From Zygnema cylindricum (lineage: Eukaryota > Streptophyta > Zygnematophyceae > Zygnematales > Zygnemataceae), in assembly GCA_037447655.1 (NCBI GenBank), contig JBBHKE010003104.1, positions 1 through 64,000 on the forward strand: 64,000 bases of DNA, in the 5' to 3' direction. The notes below the pieces were generated by a model, which was not told the DNA's origin, made no database searches, and was given only the letters and a program-made list of their open reading frames with translations. A program made the translations under genes and the position numbers. Below, one piece after another: positions 1 to 12,317 of the stretch (position 1 is the stretch's first letter; each line of letters begins with the position of its first letter).

Positions 1-141
1 CATGGCTCTAGCTCCCTCTTCAACCTTCAGTGACTACGACAAGTGTGGGAGCTGAAGAGAGAAGTTAGAGGCAGACTGCCTCGGCTTTTTTCTGCATTTT
101 GCAAAACCTAGAAAATACTAAAATAACCTTTTATTTCTACA
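1..141 (-). repeat. CopA 3' LTR (partial)
   Basis: On the minus strand the LTR begins TGTAGAAATAAAAGG at 141, next to a purine-rich tract (positions 142-166). The same start is seen at 3521, 8902 and 18367. The rest of this LTR lies left of the window. Confidence 0.85.
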
Positions 142-3100
142 CTCCCTTTATTTTCTAGTCACTCTTTAATTTAAGACCACACTTCTCCCGGCAGAAAATT
201 AGTTTTGGGGAAGGAACAGGTTTGGTCATCAAATCAGCTACCATTTCACTATCTGGTTTATACTCCAAACTGATTATCTTGTTTTCTACTTTCTCCCTAA
301 CAAAGCTAAGTCTAATGTCTATGTGTTTGGCTTTAAAGTGATGTTTAGGATTGGCAGAAATGGCAATGGCGGCCTGATTATCACAAAACACTTTTTGGAC
401 ACCACTCTTAAGATGACCAAGCTCACCAAGCAAAGACTTGACCCACATTAATTCTTTTACAGCAGAGCAAGAAGCCATGTACTCAGCCTCTATGGTGGAC
501 TAAGCAATGACCTTTTGCTGCTTGCAGCTCCAGCAGCAAGCCTCATCAACTACATACAATACATATCGAGATGTGCATCTCCTCATAGGAGCATCCCTAT
601 AGCTGGCATCCAAGTGGTGATGTCAGTATTATTCCCATCCAAATGGAACCATGGATCTCTAGTTCCCATGAGATATCTAAGGACTCTCTTAGCTGCCTCC
701 TAATCTTTTTTAGTGGGATCATTCAGACTCCTACTTAGTACTTTTAGGGCTCCGGCTATGTCCGGACGGGTACAATTCATGGAACATATTAGACTGCCCA
801 CTACTTGTCTATAAGGGATGGTCTGCATAAATCTTTTCTTTTCCGGGCCTACCTCATCATCAAAGATTATAACTCCCTCCTCCTCACTCCCTTCTTTAAT
901 TCCATAGGAGTGGTAGAACTATTAGCGTTGTCCATTTGGAATTTTTCTACCATGTTTCCAATGGCCTCTTTTTGAGTTACTCTTATTATCTTTCTATCTC
1001 TGTCTCTCTTTCTACCTAGATTCTTTAAATAAACCTTGCTTCTCCCATATCGTTCATCTCAAATCTTCCTTTTAAATCATTTTTCAACTTATTTATTTTA
1101 TCCATAGATTTACTTAAAATAAGTAAATTATCGACAAAAATTGCAATAAAAATAATTCCTTCTTCATCTTCAAACAAATAAATTGAGTGATCTGAGCTGA
1201 TTCGAACAGATCCCAAACCTGTAAGAAACTCATCGAGCTTCTTATTCTATTGGCGAGGCGCCTGTTTCACCCCATACAAAGATTTGATCAATCAACATAC
1301 ATTACTTTCCTCCCCTTGCTCCACAAATCCTTCGGGCTGTCGCATAAAAAATTCCTCTTCCAACTCTCCATGTAGGAAGGCCATCTTCATGTCCATCTGA
1401 TGCACTTCCATGTTTTCTGCTGCCGCCATACTGAGAAGTATGTGAACCGAACGAAACCTGACAACCGGAGCAAAAGTCTCCTCGTAGTCAATTCCCTCTT
1501 TTTGGGTAAATCTCTTCGCCACTAACCGAGCCTTGGGCGCTCATTGGTGTTATCCGAGTTGAGTTTCATCTTAAATACCCACTTACACCCAATTGGCTTC
1601 CTGTGAGAAGGACAATCCACCAATTCCCATGTATCGGCTGCCATAATTGAGGCCATCTCCTCATTAATGGGTGTCTTCCACCGATTTCTTTCAGGACAAC
1701 TCATTGCCTCATTATAAGTTTGAGGTTCATCGGGGTGAGATAGTTTGGTTACCTTATTGTTGACTTGTCTCTCCTGTTGTCTTTTGCTGCTTCTTCTTCC
1801 TTCCTCAAACTCGTTTGACGGAATAGATGGCTCTCTTGAATTTTTTCTGAACAATTTCTACTTCTCCCCTATTTTTCGATTTCGGGTGGCTTTCCACCAC
1901 GTCTTCCGCTTCAGTTGGACTTAATACTAGGCGTTCCACATTTGGGTCCTTCTTAATCTGATCTGTACCTTCAAGATCATCATGTTTTTGAAATCATGGA
2001 TATTTAGGAACCTCAAATTCATCACAATTTTCTGACTCAAATCTAATTTTGACTGTCTTTGTATGCTTAAAGAGATCTATAGATTTTCCTTCATCCATAA
2101 CCACTAGGTGCTTCACTAGATAATATCCTCTCTTTTGAGATCATAGAATCTATATCCTTTTACATCTTCATCATATCCTAGTAGATATCCTGGTTTTCCT
2201 TTTGGGTCTAACTTCCAGTTTGACCGATCTGTGTCTAAACTAAACATTTGACTACCGAAAACCTTTAAGTGTGAAACATCTAGTTTTCGGCCTGTCCATC
2301 TCTCATAGGGTGTTTGGCCTTTTACTGATGAAGTAAGAAATCTATCCTTGAGATAATTGCACAGTTCATTGTTTCGGCCCAAAACTTCTTTCCTATCTTC
2401 TTATCTGACAGCATACTCCTTGCACTATCACTCAGTGTTCTATTTAATCTTTCGGCTACACCATTCTGCTCAGGATTTTCAGGAACTGTCTTTTGGTGTT
2501 GCACTCCATCTTCTCTCAAAAAATCCTCAAACAGGTTAGGGGTATACACTCCACCATTGTCACTCCTTACTCTCTTGATTGAGGTTTCATGGAGTTTTTC
2601 ACTCCATGCTTTATATTGTTTAAAACATTTCTGAGCCTCTAAATATTTTTCAAAAAATACACCCTGGAATATAAGGACCAATCATCGGTGATAATCATCA
2701 TAAATCTCTCCCCCCCGGGTGATGGCACTCTGGCCGGCCCCCATATATCTGTGTGTACTAAATCTAGAATCTTTTCTCCTTTATAGGAGGAAGTTTTTGG
2801 GAAGGGTAACCTGTGTGCTTTACCTTGAGCATATCCACTACAATCACTTAGATTCTCACTTTCACCGAACTGAATTCCTTCCACCACTCCCATCTTTTTC
2901 ATCTCTCTTAACTTATCTAAATTCACATGCCCAAGCCTCTAATGCCACATCATTATATCATGAACACCAGCATAATAAAGTTTCTTCTTTTCATTGCTTA
3001 AAATCAGCCTAAACATCCCTCGGCTACCTTTTTCAGCGGTGAAATAAACTTCCTCCTCAAAACTAGCAGTAAAGACTCCTTTCCTAGTGCAAGTATCAAA

Positions 3101-3515
3101 ACCCTTATCATCTAATACAGATGTAAAGATGAGGTTTTTGTTTAGCTCCGGTATAAACAATATATCGGAGAATGTAACTATGGATGTCTTTCGTTCTACT
3201 AACACTTTTAGATCTACCGATCCTACAAGAGAATTAGTGACTATCCTCCCATCCCCGTACTCTATCTCTACGGTGGGAATCTTTCTTATCTTAGTGAATA
3301 GGTGTTTATCTTTACACATGTGCATGGATGCACATGAATCTACAATCTAGTCTGCTTCACTTTTCAATCCACCGAAATCACATTTCTGCTTTCATAGAAT
3401 TTGACCTCATTTTTCGCTTCCAACTCCTCATCTAATAGGAGTTCATCGTCCTCGTCCTCGCATTCCGCTATATTTACCTGTGTCACAAGGGCCTTTTTCT
3501 TTCCTCTTGGGGGTC
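142..3515 (-). pseudogene. CopA pol remnant (protease, integrase, RT, RNase H)
   Basis: Reading from 3515 down, the order is the Gag tail, the protease region, GAG-pre-integrase, the integrase core, RT and RNase H. Integrase shows HTDIWGP, a downstream SDNGG and AERLNRTL (the D, D and E regions). RT fragments cover 1854-1025. RNase H ends at 155 with the CREKCGLK tail seen in sister copies. Damage is heavy. The protease motif reads DSCA instead of DSGA, and a TAG sits just upstream at 3347-3349. The second integrase zinc-finger Cys has become Tyr (CSGYAQGK). The RT catalytic stretch reads FVDN instead of YVDD. Frameshifts and stops occur throughout, so no functional product is expected. Confidence 0.88.
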
Positions 3516-3520
3516 CACCG

Positions 3521-4552
3521 TGTAGAAATAAAAGGTTATTTTAGTATTTTCTAGGTTTTGCAAAATGCAGAAAAGAAGCAGAGGCAGTCTGCCTCTAATT
3601 TCTCTCTTCAGCTCCAACACTTGTCGTATTCACTAAAGGTTGAAGAGGGAGCTAGAGCCATGGCTGCCTATGCTGATTAGAGATAGAGTTACGGGTTGTA
3701 GATTTTGGTAGATTTACCAAAATAGAAATTGACGGACCCTGGATTTGAACCTGGTACCTACCGTCCGTCAACATAGCCGGTAGCCTTAAAATTAGTCTGA
3801 CATCATGGTTGGACATATAGGGTTTCGTAATTATTTAGATCTTAACACGTAGCCTATTTTAATTCAACGGAATATTTAGACATAGATACAGTTGTAATGT
3901 ACGGCCACGGAACATGCGAAACGGATACCGCGCATTTTGTTTCAAAGGCGAAACAAATATTGCGCAAGTATTTATGACGGCCACGATTGTAATCCGACTT
4001 CATCGGACGGCCACGAAGCATGCCGAGATCGCGGAATGAGTTTTCGGCCGTTTATGGTCGACGTCACATTAACTGCCACGTGGCACAATCACATTGGATT
4101 TCGGTATCTCTGGGGATTCCGGGAACGAATCCAAAAATGACATGTGTCGACTTGTTGGCCATGTTGTACAATGGCCGTACACAAAGTACATCGGCACATG
4201 TACCTTTATGTACGAAACACTCTTATGATTGGTGCCGTACTTCAGTAGATAGAGTTTTAGAGAGAGATAGGACTTAAAAACTTTTGATAGATTAGTCCCT
4301 CTCTCCCAGAGAGCTCCTGTACAAAAGGTAAACTTTGACCCTTCATAACTTACTGCTCAGGGAAGCAAATTTAGAGATTCTTTTTGCTATAGACTCACGA
4401 GAGTCTTGCCTCTACAGGGGTGTAGGAGGTTAGAGTTATTTTTTCTGCTAGGGTGGCAGTTATTCTTGCTGAAACACAAAGGGGTCAGGGTTATCCTAGA
4501 GGCTTCGTGTGAGGTGCCTACTTTGAGGTCCTATGGAGGTCTCAGAGTTTCA
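3521..4552 (+). repeat. CopB 5' LTR
   Basis: TG...CA-bounded LTR of 1032 bp. It contains a perfect G-box palindrome GCCACGTGGC at 4075-4084 with an ACGTCA just upstream. An antisense B-box-like sequence GGTTCAAATCC lies at 3741-3751 on the minus strand. The LTR ends directly against the primer binding site with no spacer. Confidence 0.9.
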
Positions 4553-4567
4553 GGTTATGGGCCCACC
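4553..4567 (+). promoter_or_regulatory. CopB primer binding site (half-tRNA iMet type)
   Basis: GGTTATGGGCCCACC follows the LTR terminal CA directly. It is not the usual TGGTATCAGAGC complement of the tRNA 3' end. It is the exact complement of the anticodon arm of plant initiator tRNA-Met (GGUGGGCCCAUAACC, anticodon CAU inside). The tRNA sequence is recalled, not searched. The gag ATG (4557-4559) lies inside this site. Confidence 0.75.
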
Positions 4568-5690
4568 ATCTAGAGTGCCCATATTCAATGGATTTGGCTT
4601 CATATACTGGGAAAGTATGATGACAGGAGCTCTTTGTGAGAAACGGTTTTAGGGAATAGTGAGTGGAAGGGTAAGGCGTCCATCCAGTCTTGGGATACCT
4701 CCAGGGTTTACACAAGGCAGATTCACTAGAGATGCAGATTCATCTTCAGCAGAGGAGACAAAAGAAGGAGAGGTGGTGGACAAAGGAAAGGAGAAGGAGA
4801 CAATCACACCAATAGCAACCGGTTCGGCATTCATGGCACATATTATGAGGAACTAGGAGAATGATATCGATACGTGGGACTTTAACAATATGGCGGCTAA
4901 GCACTTCATCCTCCGCCATCTTACTCAAGGGCTTGCATCTCCCCATTTGCAGGTAGAGAGGGCATTCGATCTTTGGATGGCTCTCATAGAGATGTAACGA
5001 AGTGGTACGATTCAGCAACAACAGTTAGCTGATCAGAAAATTAAAGAGTATGTATACAAAGGGGGGAAGATGTTGGATTTTTGCAATGAGCTTGCTACAC
5101 TTTTCATGGAACTAAAAAGTGCTGGAAAAGTATTTAGTGAAAAGGAAAAGGTTAATTTTTTACTGATGAAGTTACCTGAGGAGTTCGAGAACATAGTAAA
5201 CCGTGTGTAGGTCTTGGCGGACTCAAGGTGGATTTGGAATTCAGTGGTAGGGAGGATTCTCGTTCGAGAGAATACAATTGAGATCCGAAGGGGAGGAAAG
5301 AGTGGGCAAGCTTTGGCAGCCGTGACTGATTGGAGAAAGAATGATTCTAGAAAACAGGTTGGAAATTATCGAGGGGAGGTGCAGAAAAATCAGACCGAGG
5401 AGTTCGGACCAATGACGTCTAAAGGATTGTTCCATTTTTGTAAGAAACCCGGGAACTATATGGCTGAATGCACTAAGCTAACCGAGCTTCGATTAAAGGA
5501 GGGGCAGACTGGTGGACCCACGAGAGGAAAGAAAAAGGCCTTTGTGACACAGATACATGAGGCGGAATCCAAGGACGACAACGATGAACTCCTATTGGAT
5601 GAGGAGTTGGAAGCGAAAAACGAGGTCGAAATTCCACAAAAGCAGAAATGTGCTTTCGATGGATTGAAAAGTGAAGCAGGCTGGATCGTA
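4557..5690 (+). pseudogene. CopB gag (broken)
   Basis: Translation from the ATG in the primer site gives MGPPSRVPIFNG and then a UBN2-like copia Gag. Frame-preserving stops occur at about 4650 (Trp to TAG), 4855 (TAG), 4996 (Tyr to TAA) and 5208 (Gln to TAG). The nucleocapsid zinc knuckle is damaged: the first Cys and the His of CX2CX4HX4C are Phe and Asn here, while CopC and CopF keep them. The frame is open from about 5214 onward. Gag would form the virus-like particle, but this copy cannot make full-length protein. Confidence 0.85.
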
Positions 5691-8600
5691 GATTCAGGTG
5701 CATCTATGCACATGTGTAAAGATAAACACGTGTTCACTAAGATAAGAAAGATTCCCATCGTAGAGATAGAGTACGGGGATGGGAGGATAGTCACTACTAC
5801 TCTTGTAGGATCGGTAGTTGTAAAAGTCTTAGTAGAAAGAAAGACATCTATAATTACATTCTCCGATGTGTTGTATATTCCGGAGCTGAACAAAAACCTC
5901 ATCTCTACGTTTGTATTAGATGATAAGGGTTTTGATAGTAGCACTAGGAAAGGAGTCTTTACTGCTAGTTTTGAGAAGGAAGTTTATTTCACTACTGAAA
6001 AAGGTAGCCAAGGGATGTTTAGGCTGATTTTAAGCAATGAAAAGAAGAAACTTTACTATGCTGGTATTCCTGATATAATGTTGTGGCATAAGAGGCTTGG
6101 GCATGTGAATCTAGATAAATTAAGAGAGATGAAAAAGATGGGAGTAGTGGAAGGGATTCATTTCGGTGAAAGTGAGAATCTAAGTGATTGTAGTGGATGT
6201 GCTAAAGGTAAAGCACACAGGTTACCCTTCCCAAAAACTGCCACCTATAAGGGAGAAAAGATTCTAGAATTAGTACACACAGATATATGGGGGCCGGCCA
6301 GAGTGCCATCACCCGGGGGGAAGAGATTTATGATGACTATCAGTGATGATTGGTCTCGCTATTCCAGGGTGTATTTTTTGAAAAATAACTCAAAGGCTCA
6401 GGAATGTTTTAAACAATATAAAGCATGGAGTGAAAAACTCCATGAAACCTCAATCAAGAGAGTAAGGAGTGACAATGGTGGAGTGTATACCTCTTACCTG
6501 TTTGAGGATTTTGTGAGAGAAGATGGAGTGCAACACCAAAAGACAGTTTCTGAAAATCCTGAGCAGAATGGTGTAGCCGAAAGATTAAATAGAACACTGA
6601 GTGATAGTGCTAAGAGTATGCTGTCAGATAAGAATATAGAAAAGAAGTTTTGGGCCGAAGCAATGAACTGTGCAAATTATCTCAAAAATAAAGTTCTTAC
6701 TTCAGCAGTAAAAGGCCAAACACCCTATGAGAGATGGACAGGCTGAAAATCAAATGTTTCACACTTAAAGGTTTTCGGTAGTCAAGTGTTCAGTTTAGAC
6801 ACACATTGGTCAAACTAGAAGTTAGACCCAAAAGAAAAACCAGGATATCTATTAGGATATGATGAAAATGTAAAATGATATAGGGTCTACGATCTCAAAA
6901 GAGAGAATATTATCCTAGTGAAGCATCTAGTGGTTATGGATGAAGGAAAATCTATAGATCCCTTTAAGCATACAAAGACAGTCAAAATCAGATTTGAGTC
7001 AGAAAATTCTGATGACTATGAGCTTCCTAACTATCCAGGATTTAAAGAAGATGATGATCTTGCAGGTACAGATCAGATCGAGAAGGACCCAAATGTGGAA
7101 CCCCTAGTAGTAACTTAACCGAAGCGGAAGACGTGGTGGAAATCCACCCGGAATAAAAGGATATGGGAGAAGTAGAAACTGTTCGGAAGAATCCAAAAGA
7201 ACCATCTATTCCGGCAACCGAGTTTGAGGGAGGAAGAAGAAGCATGAAAAGAGTGGAAGAGAGACATTTGACAATAAGGTATCCAAACTGTCTCACCCTG
7301 ATGAACCTCAAACTTATAATGAGGCAATGACTTGTCCTGAAAGAAACCGGTGGAAGACAGCCATTAACGAGGAGATAGCCTCAATTATGGCTGCCGATAC
7401 ATGGGAATTGGTGGATTGTCCTTCGATAGGAAGCCAATTGGGTGTAAGTGGGTATTTAAGTTGAAACTCAACCCCGATAACACCATTGAGCGCTACAAGG
7501 CTCGGTTAATGGCGAAGGGATTTACCCAGAAAGAGGGAATTGACTACGAGGAGACTTTTGCCACGGTCGGCAAGTTTCCTTCGGTTGAGATACTTCTCAG
7601 TATAGCGGCAGCAGAAGAAATAGAAGTGCATCTGATGGACATCAAGACGGCCTTCCTACATAGAGAGTTGGAAGAGGAAATTTTTATGCGACAGCCCGAA
7701 GGATTTGTGGAGCAAGGGGAAGAAAGCAAGGTATGCCGATTGATCAAATCTTTATATGGGCTAAAACAGGCGCCCTGGCAATGGAACAAGAAGCTCGATG
7801 AGTTTCTTACAGGTTTGGGATATATTCGGATCAGCTCAGATCACTCAATTTATTTGTTTGAAGATGAGGAAGGAATTATTTTTATTGCAATTTATGTAGA
7901 TGATTTGCTTGTTTTAAGTAAATCTATGGATAAAATAAATAAGTTGAAAAATGATTTAAAAGGAAGATTTGAGATGAAGGATATGGGAGAAGCAAGGTAT
8001 ATTTTGGGAATTCAGGTAGAAAGAGAAAGAGATAGAAAGATAATAAGATTAACTCAAAAGGAGGCCATTGGAAACAAGTTAGAAAAATTCCAAATGGACA
8101 ACGCTAATAGTTCTACCACTCCTATGGAATTAAAGAAGGGAAGTGAGGGGAGTGAGGAAGAGGGAGTTATAATCTTAGATGATGAGGTAGGCAGGGAAGA
8201 GAATATATTTATGCAGACCATCCCTTATAGACAAGTAGTGGGCAGCCTAATATATTTTATGAATTGTACCCGTCTGGACATAGCCGTAGCTGAAGGAGTA
8301 CTAAGTAGGAGTCTGAATGCTCCCACTAAGAAAGATTGGGAGGCAGCTAAAAGAGTCCTTAGATATCTCATAGGGACTAAGAATCTATGGTTGCATTTGG
8401 GTGGTAATAATACTGACATCACCACTTGGAGTGATGCCAGCTATGGGGATGCTCCTACGAAGAGATGCACATCTGGATATGTATTGTTTGTGGCTGATGG
8501 AGCTTGCTGCTGGAGCAGCAAGCAACAAAAGGTCATTGCTCAGTCCACCATAGAGGTTGAGTACATGGCTTCTTGCTCTGCTGTAAAAGAATTAATGTGG

Positions 8601-8888
8601 GTCAAGTCTTTGCTTGGTGAGCTTGGTCATCTTAAGAGTGGTGTCCAGAAACTGTTTTGTGATAATCAGGCTGCCATTGCTATTTCTGCCAATCCTAAAC
8701 ATCACTTTAAAGCCAAACACATGGACATTAGGCTTAGCTTTGTTAGGGAGAAAGTAGAAAACAAGAAAATCAATTTGAAGTATAAACCAGATAGTGAAAT
8801 GGTAGCTGATATGGTGACCAAACCTGTTCCTTCCCCTAAACTAAGTTTCTGTCGCGAGAAGTGTGGTCTTAAATTAAAGATTGACTAG
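5691..8888 (+). pseudogene. CopB pol (protease to RNase H, broken in the middle)
   Basis: The protease motif DSGA is intact at 5691-5702. GAG-pre-integrase shows WHKRLGH and the CSGC zinc pair. The integrase core shows HTDIWGP, SDNGG and AERLNRTL. The frame stops at 6746 (Arg to TGA in GRKP). The stretch to about 7400 has further stops (about 6820, 6876, 7118, 7155) and frame changes. RT and RNase H are then open from about 7401 to 8888, with YVDD in FIAIYVDDLLVLS and the RNase H segments TTWSDASYGD and CDNQAAI. The open half-length segments suggest moderate age. Confidence 0.88.
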
Positions 8889-8901
8889 AAAATAAGGGGA
8901 G
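8889..8901 (+). promoter_or_regulatory. CopB polypurine tract
   Basis: The purine run AAAATAAGGGGAG lies directly upstream of the 3' LTR. This is the expected primer for plus-strand DNA synthesis. The same tract is seen in CopD (27202-27215) and, reversed, in CopA and CopC. Confidence 0.8.
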
Positions 8902-9933
8902 TGTAGAAATAAAAGGATATTTTTGTATTTTCTAGGTTTTGCAAAATGCAGAAAAGAAGCCGAGGTAGTCTGCCTCTAACTTCTCTCTTCAGCTACCACA
9001 CTTGTCGTAGTCACTAAAGGTTGAAGAGGGAGCTAGAGCCATGGCTACCTATGCTGATTAGAGATAGAGTAACGGGTTGTAGATTTTGGTAGATTTACCA
9101 AAATAGAAATTGATGGACCCTGGATGTGAACCTGGTACCTACCGTCTGTCAACATAGGCGGTAGCCTTAGCCATTTAGTCTTGCATCATGGTTGGACATA
9201 TAGGGTTTCGTAATTATTTACATATTTACACGTAGCCTATTTTCATTCAACGGAATATTTAGACATAGATACAATTTTAATGTACGGCCACGGAACATGC
9301 GAAACAGATACCGCGCATTTTGTTTCGAAGGCGAAACAAATAGTGCGCAAGTATTTATGACGGCCACGATTGTAATCCGACTTCATCAAACGGCCACGAA
9401 GCATGCCGAGATCGCGGAATGAGTTTTCGGCGGTTTATGGTCGACGTCACATCAATTGCCACGTGGCACAATCACATTGGATTTCAGCATCTCTGGGGAT
9501 TCCGTGAACGAATCCAAAAATGACATGTGTCGACTTGTTGGCCATGTTGTACAATGGCTGTACACAAAGTACATCGGCACATGTACCTTTATGTACGATA
9601 CACTTTTATGATTGGTGCCGTACTTCAGTAGATAGAGTTTTAGAGAGAGATAGGACTTAGAAACTTTTGATAGGTTAGTCCCTCTCCTCAGAGAGCTCCA
9701 GTACAAAAGGTAAACTTTGACCCTTCATAACTTACTGCTCAGGGAAGCAAATTCAAAGATTCTTTTTGCTATACACTCAAGGGAGTCTTGCCTTCACAAG
9801 GGTGAAGGTGTTCAGAGTTTTTTGTCTGCCACGGTGGAAGTTATTCTTGCTGAAACACAAAGGGGTCAGTGTTATCCTAGAGGCTTCGTATGAGCTGCCT
9901 ACTTTGAGGTCCTATGGAGGTCTCAGAGTTTCA
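8902..9933 (+). repeat. CopB 3' LTR
   Basis: Same length and ends as the 5' LTR, but with numerous substitutions. The G-box palindrome is kept at 9458-9467. The antisense B-box has one change (GGATGTGAACC on the plus strand, 9122-9132). The right edge is fixed by the jump into CopA gag at 9934. Confidence 0.9.
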
Positions 9934-10892
9934 CACCTGTCTGCCCCTCCTTTAACCGCAGCTCGGTTAGCTTAGTGCATTCAGCTATATAGTGCTCGGG
10001 TTTCTTACGAAAATGGCATAAACGCTAGGGAGTCCTTGGTCCGAACTCCTCAGTCTGATTTTTCTGCCCCTCCCCTCGATAATTTCCAACCTATTTTCTT
10101 GAATCATTCTTTCTCCAATCAGTCCCAGCTACCAAAGCTTGCCCACTCTTTCCTCCCGTTCGGATCTCAATTGTATTCTCTCGAACGAGAATCATCCCTA
10201 CCACTGAATTCCAAATCCACCTTGAGTACGCCAAGTCCTGCACACGGTTGACTATGTTCTCAAACTCATCGGGTAACTTCATTAGTTAACAGCTGACCTT
10301 TCCCTTTTCACTAAATACTTTTCCAGCACTCTCTAGTTCCATGAAAAGTGTAGCAAGCTCATTGCAAAAATCCAACATCTTCCCCCCTTTGTATACATAT
10401 TCCTTAATTTTCTGATCAGCCAACTGTTGTTGTTCAATCGTACCACTTCGGTACATCTCTATGATAGCCACCCAAAGATCAGATGCCCTCTCTACTTGCA
10501 AATGGGGTGAAGCAAGCCCTTCAGTAATATGTCGGAGGATGAAGTGCTTAGCCGCCATATTGTTATAGTCCCACGTATCGATATCATTCTCCTTGTTCCT
10601 CGGAATAGGTGACATGAATACCGAACCGGTTGCTATTGGTGTGACCGTCTCCTTCTCCTTTCATTTTTCCACCACCTCTCCTTCCTTTGTCTCCTCCTTT
10701 GAAGATGGAACGACATCTCTAGTGAATCTGCCTCATGTAAACCGTGGAGGTATTCCAAGACTGGATGGACGCCTCACGCGTCCACTCAGTATTCCCCAAA
10801 ACCGTTTCTCACATAGTGCTCATGTCATCATACTTTCCCAGTATATGAAGCCTGCTTCATTTGATTATGGGCACCCTAGATGGTGGGCCCAT
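9934..10892 (-). pseudogene. CopA gag (5' two thirds, broken)
   Basis: Minus-strand Gag starts at the ATG at 10892-10890 inside the primer site (MGPPS...). It runs through the conserved NDIDTWDYNNMAAKHF and YKGGKMLDFCNEL segments to QTG, where CopB interrupts it. It continues at 3515 and below. Stops and frame changes are present, for example after SEKGKVSC near 10286 and near 10091. It is recognised by homology to CopC and CopF Gag. Confidence 0.85.
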
Positions 10893-10896
10893 AACC
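10882..10896 (-). promoter_or_regulatory. CopA primer binding site (half-tRNA iMet type)
   Basis: The minus-strand sequence GGTTATGGGCCCACC is identical to the sites in CopB, CopC and CopF, and abuts the LTR end TTGCA. Confidence 0.75.
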
Positions 10897-11256
10897 TGCA
10901 ACTTTGAGACCTCTATAGGACCGCAGAGTAGGCAGCTGACACGAAGCATCTAGGATAACCCTGACCCCTTTGTGTTTCAGCAAGAATAATTGCCACCTTG
11001 GAAGACAAAAACTCTGACCACCTTCACCCCTGTGAAGGCAAGACTCTCGTGAGTCGATAGCAAAAAGAATCTCTAAATTTGCTCCTCGAGCTGTAAGTTA
11101 TGAAGGGTCAAAGTTGACCTTTTGTACAAAAGCTCTCTAGGAGAGAGGGTTCCATCTATAAAAATTTTCTAAGTCCTATTTCTCTCTAAAACTTTATCTA
11201 CTGAAGTACGGTACCAATCATAATAGTGTATCGTACATAAAGGTATAGGTGCTAGT
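10897..11256 (-). repeat. CopA 5' LTR, inner part
   Basis: This is the 3' portion of the CopA 5' LTR. It is interrupted after CTAGT (11252-11256) by CopC and continues at 17697. It includes the LTR motif CTCTCT...AGAGAGCT and the segment around TTTGACCCTTCATAAC, shared by all copia LTRs in the window. Confidence 0.85.
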
Positions 11257-12304
11257 TGCAATTCTGTGTCCTCCATTGGACCACGGAATACAGGAAGCCT
11301 CTAGATAGTATTTAACTAACCCACTTTAAGCCACAACCACTGCTGCCAAAGAAGGCAAACTGACAATTTGACTGCACCCCTGTGTAGCCTGGACTCCCGT
11401 GAGTCCGTAGAAAAAAGAATCACTGAAAACAGCCAACCAGGCGATAAGTTATAGGGTGGCAAAGATGCCAATTTATACAAACTCTCTGAGAGAGAGGACT
11501 ATCTACCTAAATTTTCCTAAGTCCTAGTTTTTCCTAATTCCCTCTCACAGCTCCTATCTACTGCCTGTACGAACCAATCACAAAACTGTATAGTACTAGA
11601 AAGTACTACTGCCGATGTACTTTCTGTACGGCCTCTGTACGACAAGGCCATAAGTGGACGCGTGTATACTTTCCACTCATCCGTACGTTCCTCGGAATTC
11701 CCGCGACCGAATGATGTCTCCCCACGTGGCGCCAGGTGATGCAACGTCACTAAATGCCAAAGTGACCACTCCGGGATTTCGGCGATGATGTGCGCCGTTG
11801 GATTATATGCGAAACGTAATCTTGGCCGGAATAAATACTTGCGCGATATTTGTTCCGATGTAGAAATAAAATGCATGGTATCCGTTTTGAATTAGCGTCG
11901 TACGACGTACTTTATAAAACTGTATATATGTACGCCGTAAACAGTTTTAGTTAAATGAACTTTATCCTTTCGAACTAAATATATATCTATCACATACCAT
12001 AGCACTTAGCATTGGTCCTAGTCTTATTAGGATAAAGCTGACCGCTACCGGTCGATTTGACGAACCGCAGGTACCGGGATCAAATCTCTGGTCCGTCAAG
12101 TATAATTTTAGTTACCTACTAAAAATAGCTGTCTGTTGAACTAAGGCAGCCATGGATCAACCTCTCTCTCTTTCCTTCAGTGACTACAGCAAGTATGGGG
12201 GCTAGAGAGCGGAGGTGGAGGCAGGCTGTCCGTCCTTTTCTTTTTCCTTTTATAAAAACATATTTAAACCTAGAAAATACTCTAGAAATCTATAATTTTC
12301 AACA
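11257..12304 (-). repeat. CopC 3' LTR
   Basis: 1048-bp LTR, nearly identical to 16649-17696. It carries CCCACGTGGC at 11721-11730 and the tRNA-like B-box region near 12076-12088. It ends at the purine-rich tract before RNase H. Confidence 0.92.
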
Positions 12305-12317
12305 CTCCCTTTATTTT

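Larger units (their letters stand above)
3521..9933 (+). mobile_element. CopB: complete copia element nested in CopA gag
   Basis: The element has two LTRs of the same length (1032 bp each), both starting TGTAGAAAT and ending AGTTTCA. It is flanked by a near-perfect 5-bp target duplication, CACCG (3516-3520) and CACCT (9934-9938). The flanks are the two halves of CopA gag in the opposite orientation, so CopB is younger than CopA. The LTRs differ at many positions and the internal frames hold several stops, so this is not a very recent insertion. Total length is 6413 bp. Confidence 0.93.

Noticed and set aside
515-703. Plus-strand frames over CopA pol
   Set aside because: They are shadows of the minus-strand RNase H/RT remnant.
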